Assembly (NCBI GenBank): GCA_018240785.1
Contig: JAFEFC010000015.1
Location: 1 to 64,000, forward strand
Direction: 5' to 3'
DNA: 64,000 bases
DNA from: Pseudomonadota bacterium
GTDB taxonomy: Bacteria > Pseudomonadota > Gammaproteobacteria > Burkholderiales > Rhodocyclaceae
The translations under genes and the position numbers were made by a program. Numbering within the stretch: the stretch's first letter is position 1; each line of letters begins with the position of its first letter. The notes beneath the pieces were generated by a model, which ran no database searches, was not told the DNA's origin, and saw only the letters and a list, made by a program, of their open reading frames with translations. Positions 9,480 to 17,804 of this stretch are shown piece by piece.

Positions 9480-10232
9480 TCAGTGGCGGCTGCGCACGAT
9501 GGCCTGCAACCCCAGCAGCACCAGATTGTCGACCTGGCGCAGCGGCAGGTCGAGCAGCGGTGCGAACGCTTCGGCCGCGCCACCGGTGAGCAGGCACAGC
9601 GGGGCGGGGCGGGCGGCGATCTGGCGGAACATGCGCTCCACCGCGCCGGCCTGAGCCTGCAGGCAGCCGGAGCGGATGGCGTCGGCGGTGCAGCGCGGCG
9701 CGAGCGCGAAGCGGCCTTCCGCCAGCGGCAGTTGCGCCGTGCCGCCGGCGAGTGCGCGCTGCATCAGGTCCACGCCGGGCAGGATCAGTCCGCCCTCGAA
9801 GTGGCCTTCGGCGCTCAGCAGATCCACCGTGGTTGCGGTGCCGGCGCTCACCACCAGGCAATCGCCGGCGTGAAGCTGGCGAGCACCGATCAGCGCTGCC
9901 CAGCGGTCGGCCCCAAGTTGCGCGGGGTTGTCGTAGCCGTTGATGATGCCGGCGCAGCTTGCCTGCGGCGTCAGCCATTCGGGCGTCAGCTTCCACGGAC
10001 GAACAAGTGCAGCGATGCGCTCGGCGACGGCAGCGCCGGCGACGTTGGTGCCGATGATGCCGACCATGCGGGCCTGCTGCGCGGAACCGGCCTGGAGGCG
10101 CGATTCGATCTGTGCGCCGAGCAGGCCGATCTCGTCATGGCCGCAGGCCCCCTCGGCGTGCACGCCTGTCGCGTCGGCTCCCACCAGACGCCACTTCACG
10201 CGCGTGTTGCCGGCGTCGATCAGCAGGATCAC
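9480..10232 (-). CDS. coaX: Type III pantothenate kinase
   Basis: A 250-residue ASKHA-fold kinase for the first step of CoA synthesis. The N-terminal phosphate motif is [12 protein letters not shown], followed by [13 protein letters not shown] and [11 protein letters not shown]. It starts with GTG overlapping the birA stop (GTGA), so it is translationally coupled to birA. The open frame continues far upstream antisense-like through birA and is not coding there. Type III kinases need a monovalent cation and escape CoA feedback inhibition (family knowledge). Confidence 0.93.
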   Translation of the reverse strand: MILLIDAGNTRVKWRLVGADATGVHAEGACGHDEIGLLGAQIESRLQAGSAQQARMVGIIGTNVAGAAVAERIAALVRPWKLTPEWLTPQASCAGIINGYDNPAQLGADRWAALIGARQLHAGDCLVVSAGTATTVDLLSAEGHFEGGLILPGVDLMQRALAGGTAQLPLAEGRFALAPRCTADAIRSGCLQAQAGAVERMFRQIAARPAPLCLLTGGAAEAFAPLLDLPLRQVDNLVLLGLQAIVRSRH

Positions 10233-11056
10233 GCCGGTGCTCCCGTGTCCGGACGCAGCGATACGTCGCCCGCGAGGATGCGGCGCACGCCGCCGTCGGT
10301 ACGCAGCAGCAGGGCGCCATCCTCGTCGACACCGATGCAGATGCCGGTCGCCGCATCGGCTTCGCCGCAGATGCGCACCGGCAGGTCGGCGAACGCATTG
10401 CGCTGTTGCCAGGCGCCGCGCAGGGCAGCGAAGCCGGCTGCGGCGTAAGTGTCGAGCAGGCTGCGCAACTGGCCGAGGATGGCCGCCAGCAGGGCCACGC
10501 GATCGGGGGTGTGGTCGCCGAGCTCGCGCGCGACGTCGGTCACGGCGGCCTGGCCCGGGATGTGCGCATCGGGCGGAAGGCGCAGGTTCACGCCGATGCC
10601 GATCACGGCCGCGGTCGGGCGCCCCTGGCGCGCGACGAGCTCGATCAGGATCCCGGCGATCTTGCCGCCGTGCACCAGCACGTCGTTCGGCCACTTGAGC
10701 TGCACGCCCGCCACGCCCAGGTCTTCCAGCGCGCGGGCCAGCGCCAGGCCGGCTACCAGCGACAGGCCTGACGGCCCGGAGCTGGCCGGCGGAATGCGCC
10801 ACAGCGCGGAAAAAGTGAGGCTGCCGCCATCGAAGGACTGCCATTCGCGTCCGCGGCGCCCGCGTCCGGCAAGCTGCCGGTCCACGACCAGCACGGACAG
10901 ACGATCGTCTTCAGGCAGCCTGCGAGCAAGCAGCTCGGAATTGGACGACGCGCAGGTGTCGATCCATTCGATGCCGAAGGCGTCGGCATGCGCGCCCAGC
11001 GCGTCGCGCAGCGCGGACAGCTCGAAGGCGTGGTTGACTGGCGTGGTGGGCGGCAC
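10229..11056 (-). CDS. birA: Biotin-[acetyl-CoA-carboxylase] ligase
   Basis: A 275-residue biotin protein ligase. It shows the biotinyl-AMP loop GRGRRGREWQS (about residues 64-74), KWPNDVLV and the GIGVNLR strand, with a C-terminal SH3-like domain. There is no N-terminal helix-turn-helix: residues 1-25 lead straight into the catalytic core, so this is a monofunctional ligase, not the bio-operon repressor type. It heads the operon that runs to yacG. Confidence 0.93.
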   Translation of the reverse strand: MPPTTPVNHAFELSALRDALGAHADAFGIEWIDTCASSNSELLARRLPEDDRLSVLVVDRQLAGRGRRGREWQSFDGGSLTFSALWRIPPASSGPSGLSLVAGLALARALEDLGVAGVQLKWPNDVLVHGGKIAGILIELVARQGRPTAAVIGIGVNLRLPPDAHIPGQAAVTDVARELGDHTPDRVALLAAILGQLRSLLDTYAAAGFAALRGAWQQRNAFADLPVRICGEADAATGICIGVDEDGALLLRTDGGVRRILAGDVSLRPDTGAPA

Positions 11057-11145
11057 GAGGCGGTTTCCCGGCGACGGATAAGATTTCCATTATCCGTCAA
11101 CGCCGGTGCGCGCACGAGCATCGCCGATGCTCGACGCCTCCTGCC

Positions 11146-12594
11146 TCAGTGCTCCGCCTCATCCTCGTCGTGCAGCGGCTCGCCGTGGCCGCGGGCGCCG
11201 CGTTCCTCTTCCATGCCCAGTTCCTGGATCTTGCGGCTGATGGTGTTGCGGCCGATCCCCAGCAGTTGCGCGGCGTCGATGCGGCGGCCGCCGGTGGCGG
11301 CGAGCGCACGGCGGATCAGGGTGATCTCGAACTCACGCTCGAGGCGCGCGAAGACCTCTCCCGGCACCGCGGCGATGAGGCGGTCGGCCTCGAGCGCGAG
11401 GTCGTCGGTCCATCGGGTCGGCATCTCGCGCGCCGGCTGGTCACGCATTTCCGGTGGCAGGTCCGCGATCTCCACCACCTGGCCCGGTGCCATCACGGTC
11501 AGCCAGTGGCACAGGTTTTCCAGTTGGCGCACGTTGCCGGGGAAAGACTGGCCCTGCAGGTAGGCAATGGCCGTGTCCGAGATGCGCTTGCGCTCCACTC
11601 CCAGTTCCTGCGCGCTGCGCTGCAGGAAGTGGCGCACCAGCACCGGGATGTCCTCCGGCCGCTCGCGCAGCGGCGGCAGGCGCAGGCGGATGACGTTCAG
11701 GCGGTGGAACAGGTCCTCGCGGAACAGTCCAAGGCGCACGCGTTCCTCCAGATCCTGGTGCGTCGCGGCAATGACGCGCACATTGGCGCGGATCGGCTGC
11801 TGGCCGCCGACACGGTAGAAGTTGCCGTCCGACAGCACGCGCAGCAGTCGCGTCTGCAGCTCCGCCGGCATGTCGCCGATCTCGTCCAGGAACAGCGTGC
11901 CGCCGTCGGCCTGCTCGAAACGGCCGCGACGTTGCGCGGCGGCGCCGGTGAAGGCACCACGCTCGTGCCCGAAGAGTTCGGACTCGAGCAGGTCGCGCGG
12001 GATGGCGGCGGTGTTGATGGCGATGAAAGGTGCGTCCCGCCGCGGGCTGTGGCGGTGCAGCGCACGCGCGACAAGCTCCTTGCCGGTACCGGATTCGCCA
12101 TTGATCAGCACCGTGGCGTGCGACTGCGCCAGGCGACCGATGGCGCGGAACACTTCCTGCATCGCCGGCGCATGGCCGAGGATCTCGGGCGCCAGCGTGG
12201 TCTCCTCTTGTGCACCATTCTGGTGCGTTCCTTGTTCGAGGGCGCGCCGAACCAGTGCGACCGCCTGGTCCACGTCGAAGGGCTTGGGCAGGTACTCGAA
12301 CGCGCCGCCCTGGAAGGCGGCCACCGCGCTGTCGAGGTCGGAATAGGCGGTCATGATGATGACCGGCAGTTGCGGATGCGTCGCCTTCACCCGCTGCAGC
12401 AGCACCAGGCCCGATTCACCCGGCATTCGGATGTCGGAGACCAGCACGGTGGGCGGCGGCGAGGCGTGGGCGAGGGCGTCCATCGCCTCGTTGGCCGAGC
12501 TGAAGCTGCGATAGGGAATGTCCTCGCGGCCGAGGGCCTTCTCCAGCACCCAGCGGATGGAGCGGTCGTCATCAACGATCCAGACAGTATTCAT
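11146..12594 (-). CDS. glnG: Nitrogen regulation response regulator NtrC
   Basis: A 482-residue sigma54 activator. The receiver domain has acid pocket DDD and phospho-acceptor D54 (SDIRMPGESG). The AAA+ domain has Walker A GESGTGKEL, the sigma54 loop ESELFGHERGAFTGA and Walker B GGTLFLDEIGD. The C-terminal Fis-type helix-turn-helix is AAQLLGIGRNTISRKIQEL. The ATG follows the ntrB stop by 38 bp. The linker coding region carries an NtrC-like palindrome (12211-12227), and another lies just upstream of the start. Confidence 0.96.
   Translation of the reverse strand: MNTVWIVDDDRSIRWVLEKALGREDIPYRSFSSANEAMDALAHASPPPTVLVSDIRMPGESGLVLLQRVKATHPQLPVIIMTAYSDLDSAVAAFQGGAFEYLPKPFDVDQAVALVRRALEQGTHQNGAQEETTLAPEILGHAPAMQEVFRAIGRLAQSHATVLINGESGTGKELVARALHRHSPRRDAPFIAINTAAIPRDLLESELFGHERGAFTGAAAQRRGRFEQADGGTLFLDEIGDMPAELQTRLLRVLSDGNFYRVGGQQPIRANVRVIAATHQDLEERVRLGLFREDLFHRLNVIRLRLPPLRERPEDIPVLVRHFLQRSAQELGVERKRISDTAIAYLQGQSFPGNVRQLENLCHWLTVMAPGQVVEIADLPPEMRDQPAREMPTRWTDDLALEADRLIAAVPGEVFARLEREFEITLIRRALAATGGRRIDAAQLLGIGRNTISRKIQELGMEEERGARGHGEPLHDEDEAEH
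12211..12227. promoter_or_regulatory. NtrC-binding-like palindrome inside ntrC
   Basis: TGCACCATTCTGGTGCG matches the NtrC half-site arrangement TGCACCA-N3-TGGTGCA except for its last base. It falls in the sequence-tolerant interdomain linker of ntrC (codons for GTHQNGAQ). Its function as an enhancer or operator is inferred. Confidence 0.55.
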
Positions 12595-12601
12595 TTGTCG
12601 A

Positions 12602-12616
12602 GCACTATTTTGGTGC
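12602..12616. promoter_or_regulatory. NtrC-binding-like site between ntrB and ntrC
   Basis: GCACTATTTTGGTGC (GCACTA-N3-TGGTGC) lies 8 bp before the ntrC start codon, in the 38-bp ntrB-ntrC gap. It matches the E. coli-type NtrC consensus closely and would place NtrC over the ntrC translation initiation region. It could repress or fine-tune ntrC relative to ntrB. Confidence 0.55.
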
Positions 12617-12632
12617 GACGCAGCGCGAACGC

Positions 12633-13709
12633 TCACGCGCGATCGGAAATCGGCAGCAGGATGGTGAAGCAGGTCCGACCCGGACGGCTGTCCACCTCGA
12701 TCATGCCCTGGTGTTGTTCGATGAAGCTCTGCGCCAGCGACAGGCCCAGCCCGCTGCCGCCATCACGCCCCGAGACCAGCGGGTAGAAGATCGTGTCGCG
12801 GATCTCCTCCGGTATGCCGGGGCCGTTGTCGATCACTTGCAATTCCAGTGCCAGCTTGTAGCGGCGCTTGGCCAGCGTCACCTGGCGGGCGATGCGGGTG
12901 CGCAGCAGGATCTCGCCCCTGCCTGTCAGCGCCTGGGCGGCATTGCGCACGATGTTGAGGATGGCCTGGATGAGCTGCTCGCGATCAGCGGTGATTTCCG
13001 GCAGGCTGGTGTCGTAGTCGCGGCGCACGTCGACGTCCGGAAACTCGGCCAGGGTCAGGCGGCGCACGCGTTCAAGCACGTCGTGGATATTGAGCGGCGC
13101 CGGCCGCATGGTGGAATGCGAGCTGAGCAGGCGGTTCATCAGGTCCTGCAGACGGTCGGCCTCGGCGATGATCACCTCGGTATATTCGCGCAGTTGCGGA
13201 TCGTCGAGCTCGCGTTCCAGCAACTGCGCCGAGCCGCGGATGCCGCCGAGCGGGTTCTTGATCTCGTGCGCGAGGTTGCGGATCAGTTCGCGATTGGCCT
13301 GCTGTTGCTGCAGCAACTGTTCCTCGCGGGCGACGCGCAACTGGGCGTCGATCGGGCGGAATTCCAGCAGCAGGCGAACACCATCGGCCTCGACCGGGCT
13401 CACGGTGCAGTCCAGATGGATGGCCTCGGCATCGTTGCGCAGGATCTTCAGGTCCTGGCCGGTGTAGCTCCAGTTGGTGCGCAGCGCGCGCTCGAGCGCC
13501 GCACCCAGCCCGGTCGGTTCGCCCAGCAGGTTTGCCAGCGGCAGGCCGACCATCTTGCGATGACTGACCGCAAACAGGTTCTCGGCACCGGGGTTCAGGT
13601 AGCGGATGACGAGCCGCTCATCCACCAGCACGACGGCGGAAGACAGCAGTTCGAGCCCGGCGAAGGCGCCGTGGGCGGAAGAATGGAATCGGTGTGGAGT
13701 GGTGGCCAT
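12633..13709 (-). CDS. glnL: Nitrogen regulation sensor histidine kinase NtrB
   Basis: A 358-residue cytoplasmic kinase/phosphatase for NtrC, normally controlled by PII. A PAS domain (about residues 20-120) precedes the H-box NLAHEIKNPLGG with H148 and the HATPase_c boxes ILNIVRNAAQAL, DNGPGIP and GGSGLGLSLAQSFIEQHQG. There are no membrane segments. It is followed by ntrC; glnA and the DUF4124 gene lie upstream on the same strand. Confidence 0.95.
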   Translation of the reverse strand: MATTPHRFHSSAHGAFAGLELLSSAVVLVDERLVIRYLNPGAENLFAVSHRKMVGLPLANLLGEPTGLGAALERALRTNWSYTGQDLKILRNDAEAIHLDCTVSPVEADGVRLLLEFRPIDAQLRVAREEQLLQQQQANRELIRNLAHEIKNPLGGIRGSAQLLERELDDPQLREYTEVIIAEADRLQDLMNRLLSSHSTMRPAPLNIHDVLERVRRLTLAEFPDVDVRRDYDTSLPEITADREQLIQAILNIVRNAAQALTGRGEILLRTRIARQVTLAKRRYKLALELQVIDNGPGIPEEIRDTIFYPLVSGRDGGSGLGLSLAQSFIEQHQGMIEVDSRPGRTCFTILLPISDRA

Positions 13710-13765
13710 GCGCGCATCCAGAATCGCTGTGTTCGCACACGCAAGATGCGCGCCAGGCCGTCAGG

Positions 13766-14260
13766 TCACCGCAGGTTGCCGATTTCCCGACGCAGCGCCT
13801 CGATGTTGCGCTTGTGCAGCTCGACCTTGTCCTTGTATGGCTGCAGGCGGTCGAGCATCTTCTGGTAGTTACGCTCGTCGCCCATGCGCACCGATTCCTG
13901 TTCGGCGAGCTGCTTCTGAGCCTCGGCGAGAGAGGACTCCTCGGTGGCGAGTTCCTTCTCGAGCACCTGGCGGCGGGTGTCGTCGCGCGCGCGCTGGTCG
14001 CCCGGGCTCACGCGAGGAAAGCCCGACGAGGAGGAATTCTGCACCGGTGCGGGCGAGGTCCCGGCGGCTGGCGCGCGCGGTGGCGCCGGCACCGAGGTCA
14101 TCGGCAGGTCCTGCTGGATGGCCTTGCAGCCGCGGGCAATGCTGCGGTCGTTGGTGTAGGTGGTGCGACCCTCGGCATCGACACACTTGTAGATTTCGGC
14201 GTGCGCGAGCGGCGCGGCACACAGGGCGAGGATGAGCGTGAGGGGGTGAAGCTGTCTCAT
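13766..14260 (-). CDS. DUF4124-domain secreted protein
   Basis: A 164-residue protein with a signal peptide (LTLILALCAAPLAHA, cleavage before EIYKCVD) and a DUF4124 domain (IYKCVDAEGRTTYTN). A Pro/Ala/Ser linker leads to a coiled-coil-prone C-terminal half (LEKELATEESSLAEAQKQLAE). Function is unknown; such proteins often sit between glnA and ntrB in betaproteobacteria. The start is at MRQLHPL, with an AAGG upstream. Confidence 0.82.
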   Translation of the reverse strand: MRQLHPLTLILALCAAPLAHAEIYKCVDAEGRTTYTNDRSIARGCKAIQQDLPMTSVPAPPRAPAAGTSPAPVQNSSSSGFPRVSPGDQRARDDTRRQVLEKELATEESSLAEAQKQLAEQESVRMGDERNYQKMLDRLQPYKDKVELHKRNIEALRREIGNLR

Positions 14261-14344
14261 GACCTTGTCCGGAAGTCGCTTCCCTGGCCGCCGTTGCGAT
14301 GCGCCGGCGATGCCGGGGAATGAGCCCCGGATTAGACCCGATAA

Positions 14345-14373
14345 AAAAGGGACGGGCAATGCCCGTCCCTTTT
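14345..14373 (-). terminator. glnA rho-independent terminator
   Basis: On the minus strand AAAAGGGACGGGC and GCCCGTCCCTTTT form a 13-bp stem with a 3-nt loop, followed by a run of T (TTTTTTAT), 22 bp after the glnA stop. It separates glnA from the DUF4124 and ntrBC genes. Confidence 0.9.
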
Positions 14374-14395
14374 CGAGACATCGTATGCAGACAGC

Positions 14396-15805
14396 TTAGA
14401 GGCTGTAATACATGTCGAACTCCACCGGGTGGGTGGTGATGCGCAGGCGGTTGACGTCCTCGGACTTCAGCGCGATGTAGGCGTCGATGAAGTCGTTGGA
14501 GAACACGCCGCCGCGGGTCAGGAACTCGCGATCCTTGTCGAGGTAATCCAGCGCCTGGTCGAGGCTGGTGCACACGGTCGGGATCAGCGCGTCTTCTTCC
14601 GGCGGCAGGTCGTACAGGTTCTTGTCGGCCGGGTCGCCCGGGTGGATCTTGTTCTGGATGCCGTCCAGGCCCGCCATCATCAGCGCCGAGAAGGCGAGGT
14701 AGGGGTTGGCCAGGGGATCCGGGAAGCGCGCTTCGATGCGGCGGCCCTTCGGGTTGCTGGTGTAGGGGATGCGGATCGAGGCCGAACGGTTGCGGGCCGA
14801 GTAGGCGAGCTTGGTCGGGGCCTCGTAGTGCGGCACCAGGCGCTTGTACGAGTTCGTACCGGGGTTGGTGATCGCGTTCAGCGCGCGCGCGTGCTTGATG
14901 ATGCCGCCGATGTAGTACAGGGCCATGTCGGACAGGCCGGCATAGCCGTTGCCCGCGAACAGGTTCTGGCCGTTGCTCCAGATCGACTGGTGCACGTGCA
15001 TGCCCGAACCGTTGTCGCCGACGATGGGCTTGGGCATGAAGGTTGCCGTCTTGCCGTACTGATGGGCGACGTTGTGCACGATGTACTTCAGCACCTGGGT
15101 CCAGTCAGCGCGCTGCGTCAGCGTGCTGAACTTGGTGCCGATCTCGCACTGGCCAGCGTTGGCCACTTCGTGGTGGTGCACCTCGACGGGCACGCCGCAG
15201 GCTTCGAGTGCGAGCACCATGGCGGCGCGCACGTCGTTCAGGCTGTCGACCGGCGGCACCGGGAAGTAGCCGCCTTTCACGCGCGGACGATGGCCGGTGT
15301 TGCCGCCTTCGAACTTGTCGGCGGTGGACCAGGCGGCTTCTTCCGAGATGATCTTGCTATAGACGCCCGACATGTCGACCGACCATTCGACCGAGTCGAA
15401 TATGAAGAACTCGGGCTCCGGGCCGAAGAAGGCCGTGTCGCCGATGCCGGTGCTCTTGAGGTAGGCCTCGGCGCGCTTGGCGATCGAGCGCGGGTCGCGG
15501 TCGTAGCCCTTGCCGTCGGACGGTTCGATGACGTCGCAGGTCAGCACCAGCGTCGTTTCGTCGAAGAACGGGTCAACGTAGGCGGTGGAGGCTTCCGGCA
15601 GCAGGATCATGTCGGATGCCTGGATGCCCTTCCAGCCCGCCAGCGACGAGCCGTCGAAGGGGTGGCCGTGCTCGAAGTGCTCTTCCTCGAACGCCGAGAT
15701 CGGCAGACCGACGTGGTGTTCCTTGCCGTGGGTATCGGTAAAGCGCAGGTCGACGAAGCGGACTTCGTTCTCCTGGATCATCTTCATGACGTCTTGAGCG
15801 TTCAT
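14396..15805 (-). CDS. glnA: Glutamine synthetase type I
   Basis: A 469-residue GSI-beta enzyme that condenses ammonia and glutamate. It shows [12 protein letters not shown], the metal/glutamate motif [11 protein letters not shown], the ATP motif [16 protein letters not shown], and the adenylylation-site context [10 protein letters not shown] (Tyr near residue 397). The ATG at 15805 has AGGAG 5 nt upstream; a GTG two codons earlier overlaps that SD and is rejected. Transcription probably starts from the sigma54 promoter at 15881-15897 under NtrC control. Confidence 0.97.
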   Translation of the reverse strand: MNAQDVMKMIQENEVRFVDLRFTDTHGKEHHVGLPISAFEEEHFEHGHPFDGSSLAGWKGIQASDMILLPEASTAYVDPFFDETTLVLTCDVIEPSDGKGYDRDPRSIAKRAEAYLKSTGIGDTAFFGPEPEFFIFDSVEWSVDMSGVYSKIISEEAAWSTADKFEGGNTGHRPRVKGGYFPVPPVDSLNDVRAAMVLALEACGVPVEVHHHEVANAGQCEIGTKFSTLTQRADWTQVLKYIVHNVAHQYGKTATFMPKPIVGDNGSGMHVHQSIWSNGQNLFAGNGYAGLSDMALYYIGGIIKHARALNAITNPGTNSYKRLVPHYEAPTKLAYSARNRSASIRIPYTSNPKGRRIEARFPDPLANPYLAFSALMMAGLDGIQNKIHPGDPADKNLYDLPPEEDALIPTVCTSLDQALDYLDKDREFLTRGGVFSNDFIDAYIALKSEDVNRLRITTHPVEFDMYYSL

Positions 15806-15880
15806 ATTCACTCCTGGTGAGATGAGGCGGTGTCTGTTGAAAATCGGTCGGTGACGGCGTCAATTTCCGGTGACGATCAA

Positions 15881-15897
15881 AAGCAGAAATCGTGCCA
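15881..15897 (-). promoter_or_regulatory. Sigma54 promoter of glnA
   Basis: The minus strand reads TGGCACGATTTCTGCTT, with GG and GC ten bases apart, matching the -24/-12 consensus TGGCACG-N4-TTGCW at all key positions but one. It lies about 76 bp upstream of the glnA ATG, with two NtrC-type sites 75-135 bp further upstream. Confidence 0.85.
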
Positions 15898-15970
15898 AGT
15901 CTGGTGCGGCAAGAATTCCATTGTGCCACAAGGGGACAGCGGGCAGTGCTCGCGCCGGCGGGCGCAGTTG

Positions 15971-15987
15971 CGCACCAAAATGGTTCG
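15971..15987. promoter_or_regulatory. Second NtrC site (weaker) upstream of glnA
   Basis: CGCACCAAAATGGTTCG matches TGCACCA-N3-TGGTGCA at 11 of 14 positions. Its centre is 32 bp from that of the strong site, about three helical turns, as in the paired NtrC enhancer of enteric glnA. Confidence 0.6.
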
Positions 15988-16002
15988 TCTTCGAGCGCGG
16001 AA

Positions 16003-16019
16003 TGCACCATCATGGTGCA
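16003..16019. promoter_or_regulatory. NtrC enhancer site upstream of glnA
   Basis: TGCACCATCATGGTGCA is a perfect palindrome matching the NtrC consensus. It lies about 115 bp upstream of the sigma54 -24 element and spans the stop codon of the upstream cation transporter gene. Confidence 0.85.
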
Positions 16020-17203
16020 ACCTGGACGAAGAAGCTCAGCGACCGGTAGGCCGGATGTGCCTTCAGCCAATCCGTGGTGCGCCGATCGAGTGCATGGAGC
16101 CTTGCGTCAGGCACCGAGGCGGGGAGCAGGACTTCCACATCCACGCGGTCGCCGAGGTAATGGATCTGCACCCGCTTCGGTTTCGGCCCTTGCGGCCCGA
16201 GCAGGGCGGCAACGGTGGCAAGCACTTCAGCCCGCTCCGGCGCGGGGCCCGGCGGCACGCGTTGCAGCTCGGCATCGTCTTCGGGGTCGACATGCACCAG
16301 CACGTCCTGCACTTCGGGATGCGCGGCGCGTACCCGGGCGTATACCGAATCCGACACGCGATGCCCCTCGGAGACCGTCAGCCTCGGTTCGACCTGCACG
16401 TGGGCATCGCACAGCACGCGGTTGGCCATGCGGCGGGTACGCATGTCGTGCAGGCTGACGACGCCGGGGGTGTCGAGGATGGTGCGCCGCAGCCGCGTGA
16501 GTTCTTCCTCCGGCAGGCCGGTGTCGATCAACTCGCGCACCGCCTTGAGCGCGAAGCGGAAGCCCATGTGCAGGATCAGGAAGCCGACGATGGCGGCCGC
16601 CAGCGGCTCGAGGAAGGGATAGCCGGCCAGGCTGCCGCCGATGCCCGCCGCCACGACCAGCGAAGAGGCCGCGTCCGAGCGCGCATGCCAGGCGTTGGTT
16701 TCGAGCATCGGCGCCTTCAGGCGGCGCGACGACGCCAGGATGTAGCGGAACATTCCCTCCTTTGCCGCCAGCGTGAACACGGCCATGGCCAGTGCAGCCG
16801 GATGCAGCGCCGGCAGGTTGCCCATGTGCTGCAGGCGCACGCCCGAGCTCCACAGGAAGCCGAATCCCACGCCCGCCAGCACCAGGCCGAGCAGCATCGA
16901 AGTGACAGTCTCGATGCGGGCATGGCCATACGGGTGTCGCAGGTCCGCCGGGCTGGCGCTATGGCGGCCTGCGACCAGCACCAGCGCGTCCGTGACCAGG
17001 TCAGACAAGGTATGCGCCGCATCGGCGACCAGGCTGAACGCGCCGGCGAAAAGGCCGATCACGATCTGGCCGACGGTCAGCAGCGCGTTGATGGCCAGTG
17101 CGACGAACGCAACCTTCTGGATGCCGAGGCTGCGGACGGCTGCGTCCTCTGGGTTTGCGGGCGCGTTCGGGCTGCGACGCGACCGGGGGGCTGAAGCAGG
17201 CAT
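16010..17203 (-). CDS. Cation diffusion facilitator (Zn2+-type) transporter
   Basis: A 397-residue inner-membrane metal/proton antiporter with six predicted helices. The metal site pair HTLSD (helix II) and HARSD (helix V) gives the HD-HD pattern seen in zinc CDFs. The cytoplasmic C-terminal domain contains HDMRTRRMANRVLCDAHV and is extended by about 90 residues beyond a minimal CDF. An N-terminal basic tail precedes helix I. The gene ends inside the NtrC site upstream of glnA. It is divergent from the rhodanese gene. Confidence 0.9.
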   Translation of the reverse strand: MPASAPRSRRSPNAPANPEDAAVRSLGIQKVAFVALAINALLTVGQIVIGLFAGAFSLVADAAHTLSDLVTDALVLVAGRHSASPADLRHPYGHARIETVTSMLLGLVLAGVGFGFLWSSGVRLQHMGNLPALHPAALAMAVFTLAAKEGMFRYILASSRRLKAPMLETNAWHARSDAASSLVVAAGIGGSLAGYPFLEPLAAAIVGFLILHMGFRFALKAVRELIDTGLPEEELTRLRRTILDTPGVVSLHDMRTRRMANRVLCDAHVQVEPRLTVSEGHRVSDSVYARVRAAHPEVQDVLVHVDPEDDAELQRVPPGPAPERAEVLATVAALLGPQGPKPKRVQIHYLGDRVDVEVLLPASVPDARLHALDRRTTDWLKAHPAYRSLSFFVQVAP

Positions 17204-17267
17204 GTCAGGGGCCGAGGATGAGGCGCTATACTTCGAACGTTCTCAATCATTCTAGCTGGATGCACGA

Positions 17268-17720
17268 ATGGGTACCCTCTCCGACCTGCTGACGCTTGCG
17301 CGCCAGCGTGCGAGCAGGCTCGACCTGCCTTACCAGGGGGCGCTGACGCCGGCTGAGGCCTGGCAAGTGCTGCAGCTGGCGCCGGGCGCCCGCCTGGTCG
17401 ACGTGCGCACTCGGGCCGAGTGGGACTGGGTGGGCCGTGTGCCGGGGTCGGTCGAGATCGAGTGGGTCAGCTACCCCGGCAGCCAGCCCAACCCCAATTT
17501 CGTCGCCCAGCTCAGGCATCAGGTCGACCCTGAAGCGCTGGTACTGTTCCTGTGCCGCTCGGGTGCGCGCTCGGACTCCGCCGCGCGTGCCGCCTGCGCG
17601 GCCGGCTACAACAACTGCTACAACGTCCTCGAAGGTTTCGAGGGCGACAAGGATGCCAACGGCCAGCGCAACCGCGTCGGCGGCTGGCGACATGCGGGCT
17701 TGCCCTGGCAGCAGGGCTGA
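17268..17720 (+). CDS. Rhodanese-like sulfurtransferase
   Basis: A 150-residue single-domain rhodanese with active-site loop LFLCRSGARSDSAA; the Cys would carry the persulfide. LVDVRTRAEWDWVGRVPGS is the conserved second strand and CH2A-type motif. No signal peptide is seen, so it is cytosolic. The ribosome binding site is weak. nadA follows after 84 bp; a link to Fe-S supply for NadA is possible but not shown. Confidence 0.87.
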   Translation: MGTLSDLLTLARQRASRLDLPYQGALTPAEAWQVLQLAPGARLVDVRTRAEWDWVGRVPGSVEIEWVSYPGSQPNPNFVAQLRHQVDPEALVLFLCRSGARSDSAARAACAAGYNNCYNVLEGFEGDKDANGQRNRVGGWRHAGLPWQQG

Positions 17721-17804
17721 GCGGTTTGCCCGCAAGCCGGAACCGCAAATGTCGCGGCCAGTCCGATAGCGAAACCCCCAGACGAACTTTCACGAATCCG
17801 CATC

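Noticed and set aside
11149-12786. 545-codon plus-strand ORF opposite ntrC
   Set aside because: It is the mirror of a textbook NtrC and has no recognisable fold or start signals.
15811-15811. GTG start two codons upstream of the glnA ATG
   Set aside because: It overlaps the AGGAG ribosome binding site, which is correctly spaced for the ATG.
14429-15820. 463-codon plus-strand ORF opposite glnA
   Set aside because: glnA is unambiguous and has its own promoter and terminator on the minus strand.
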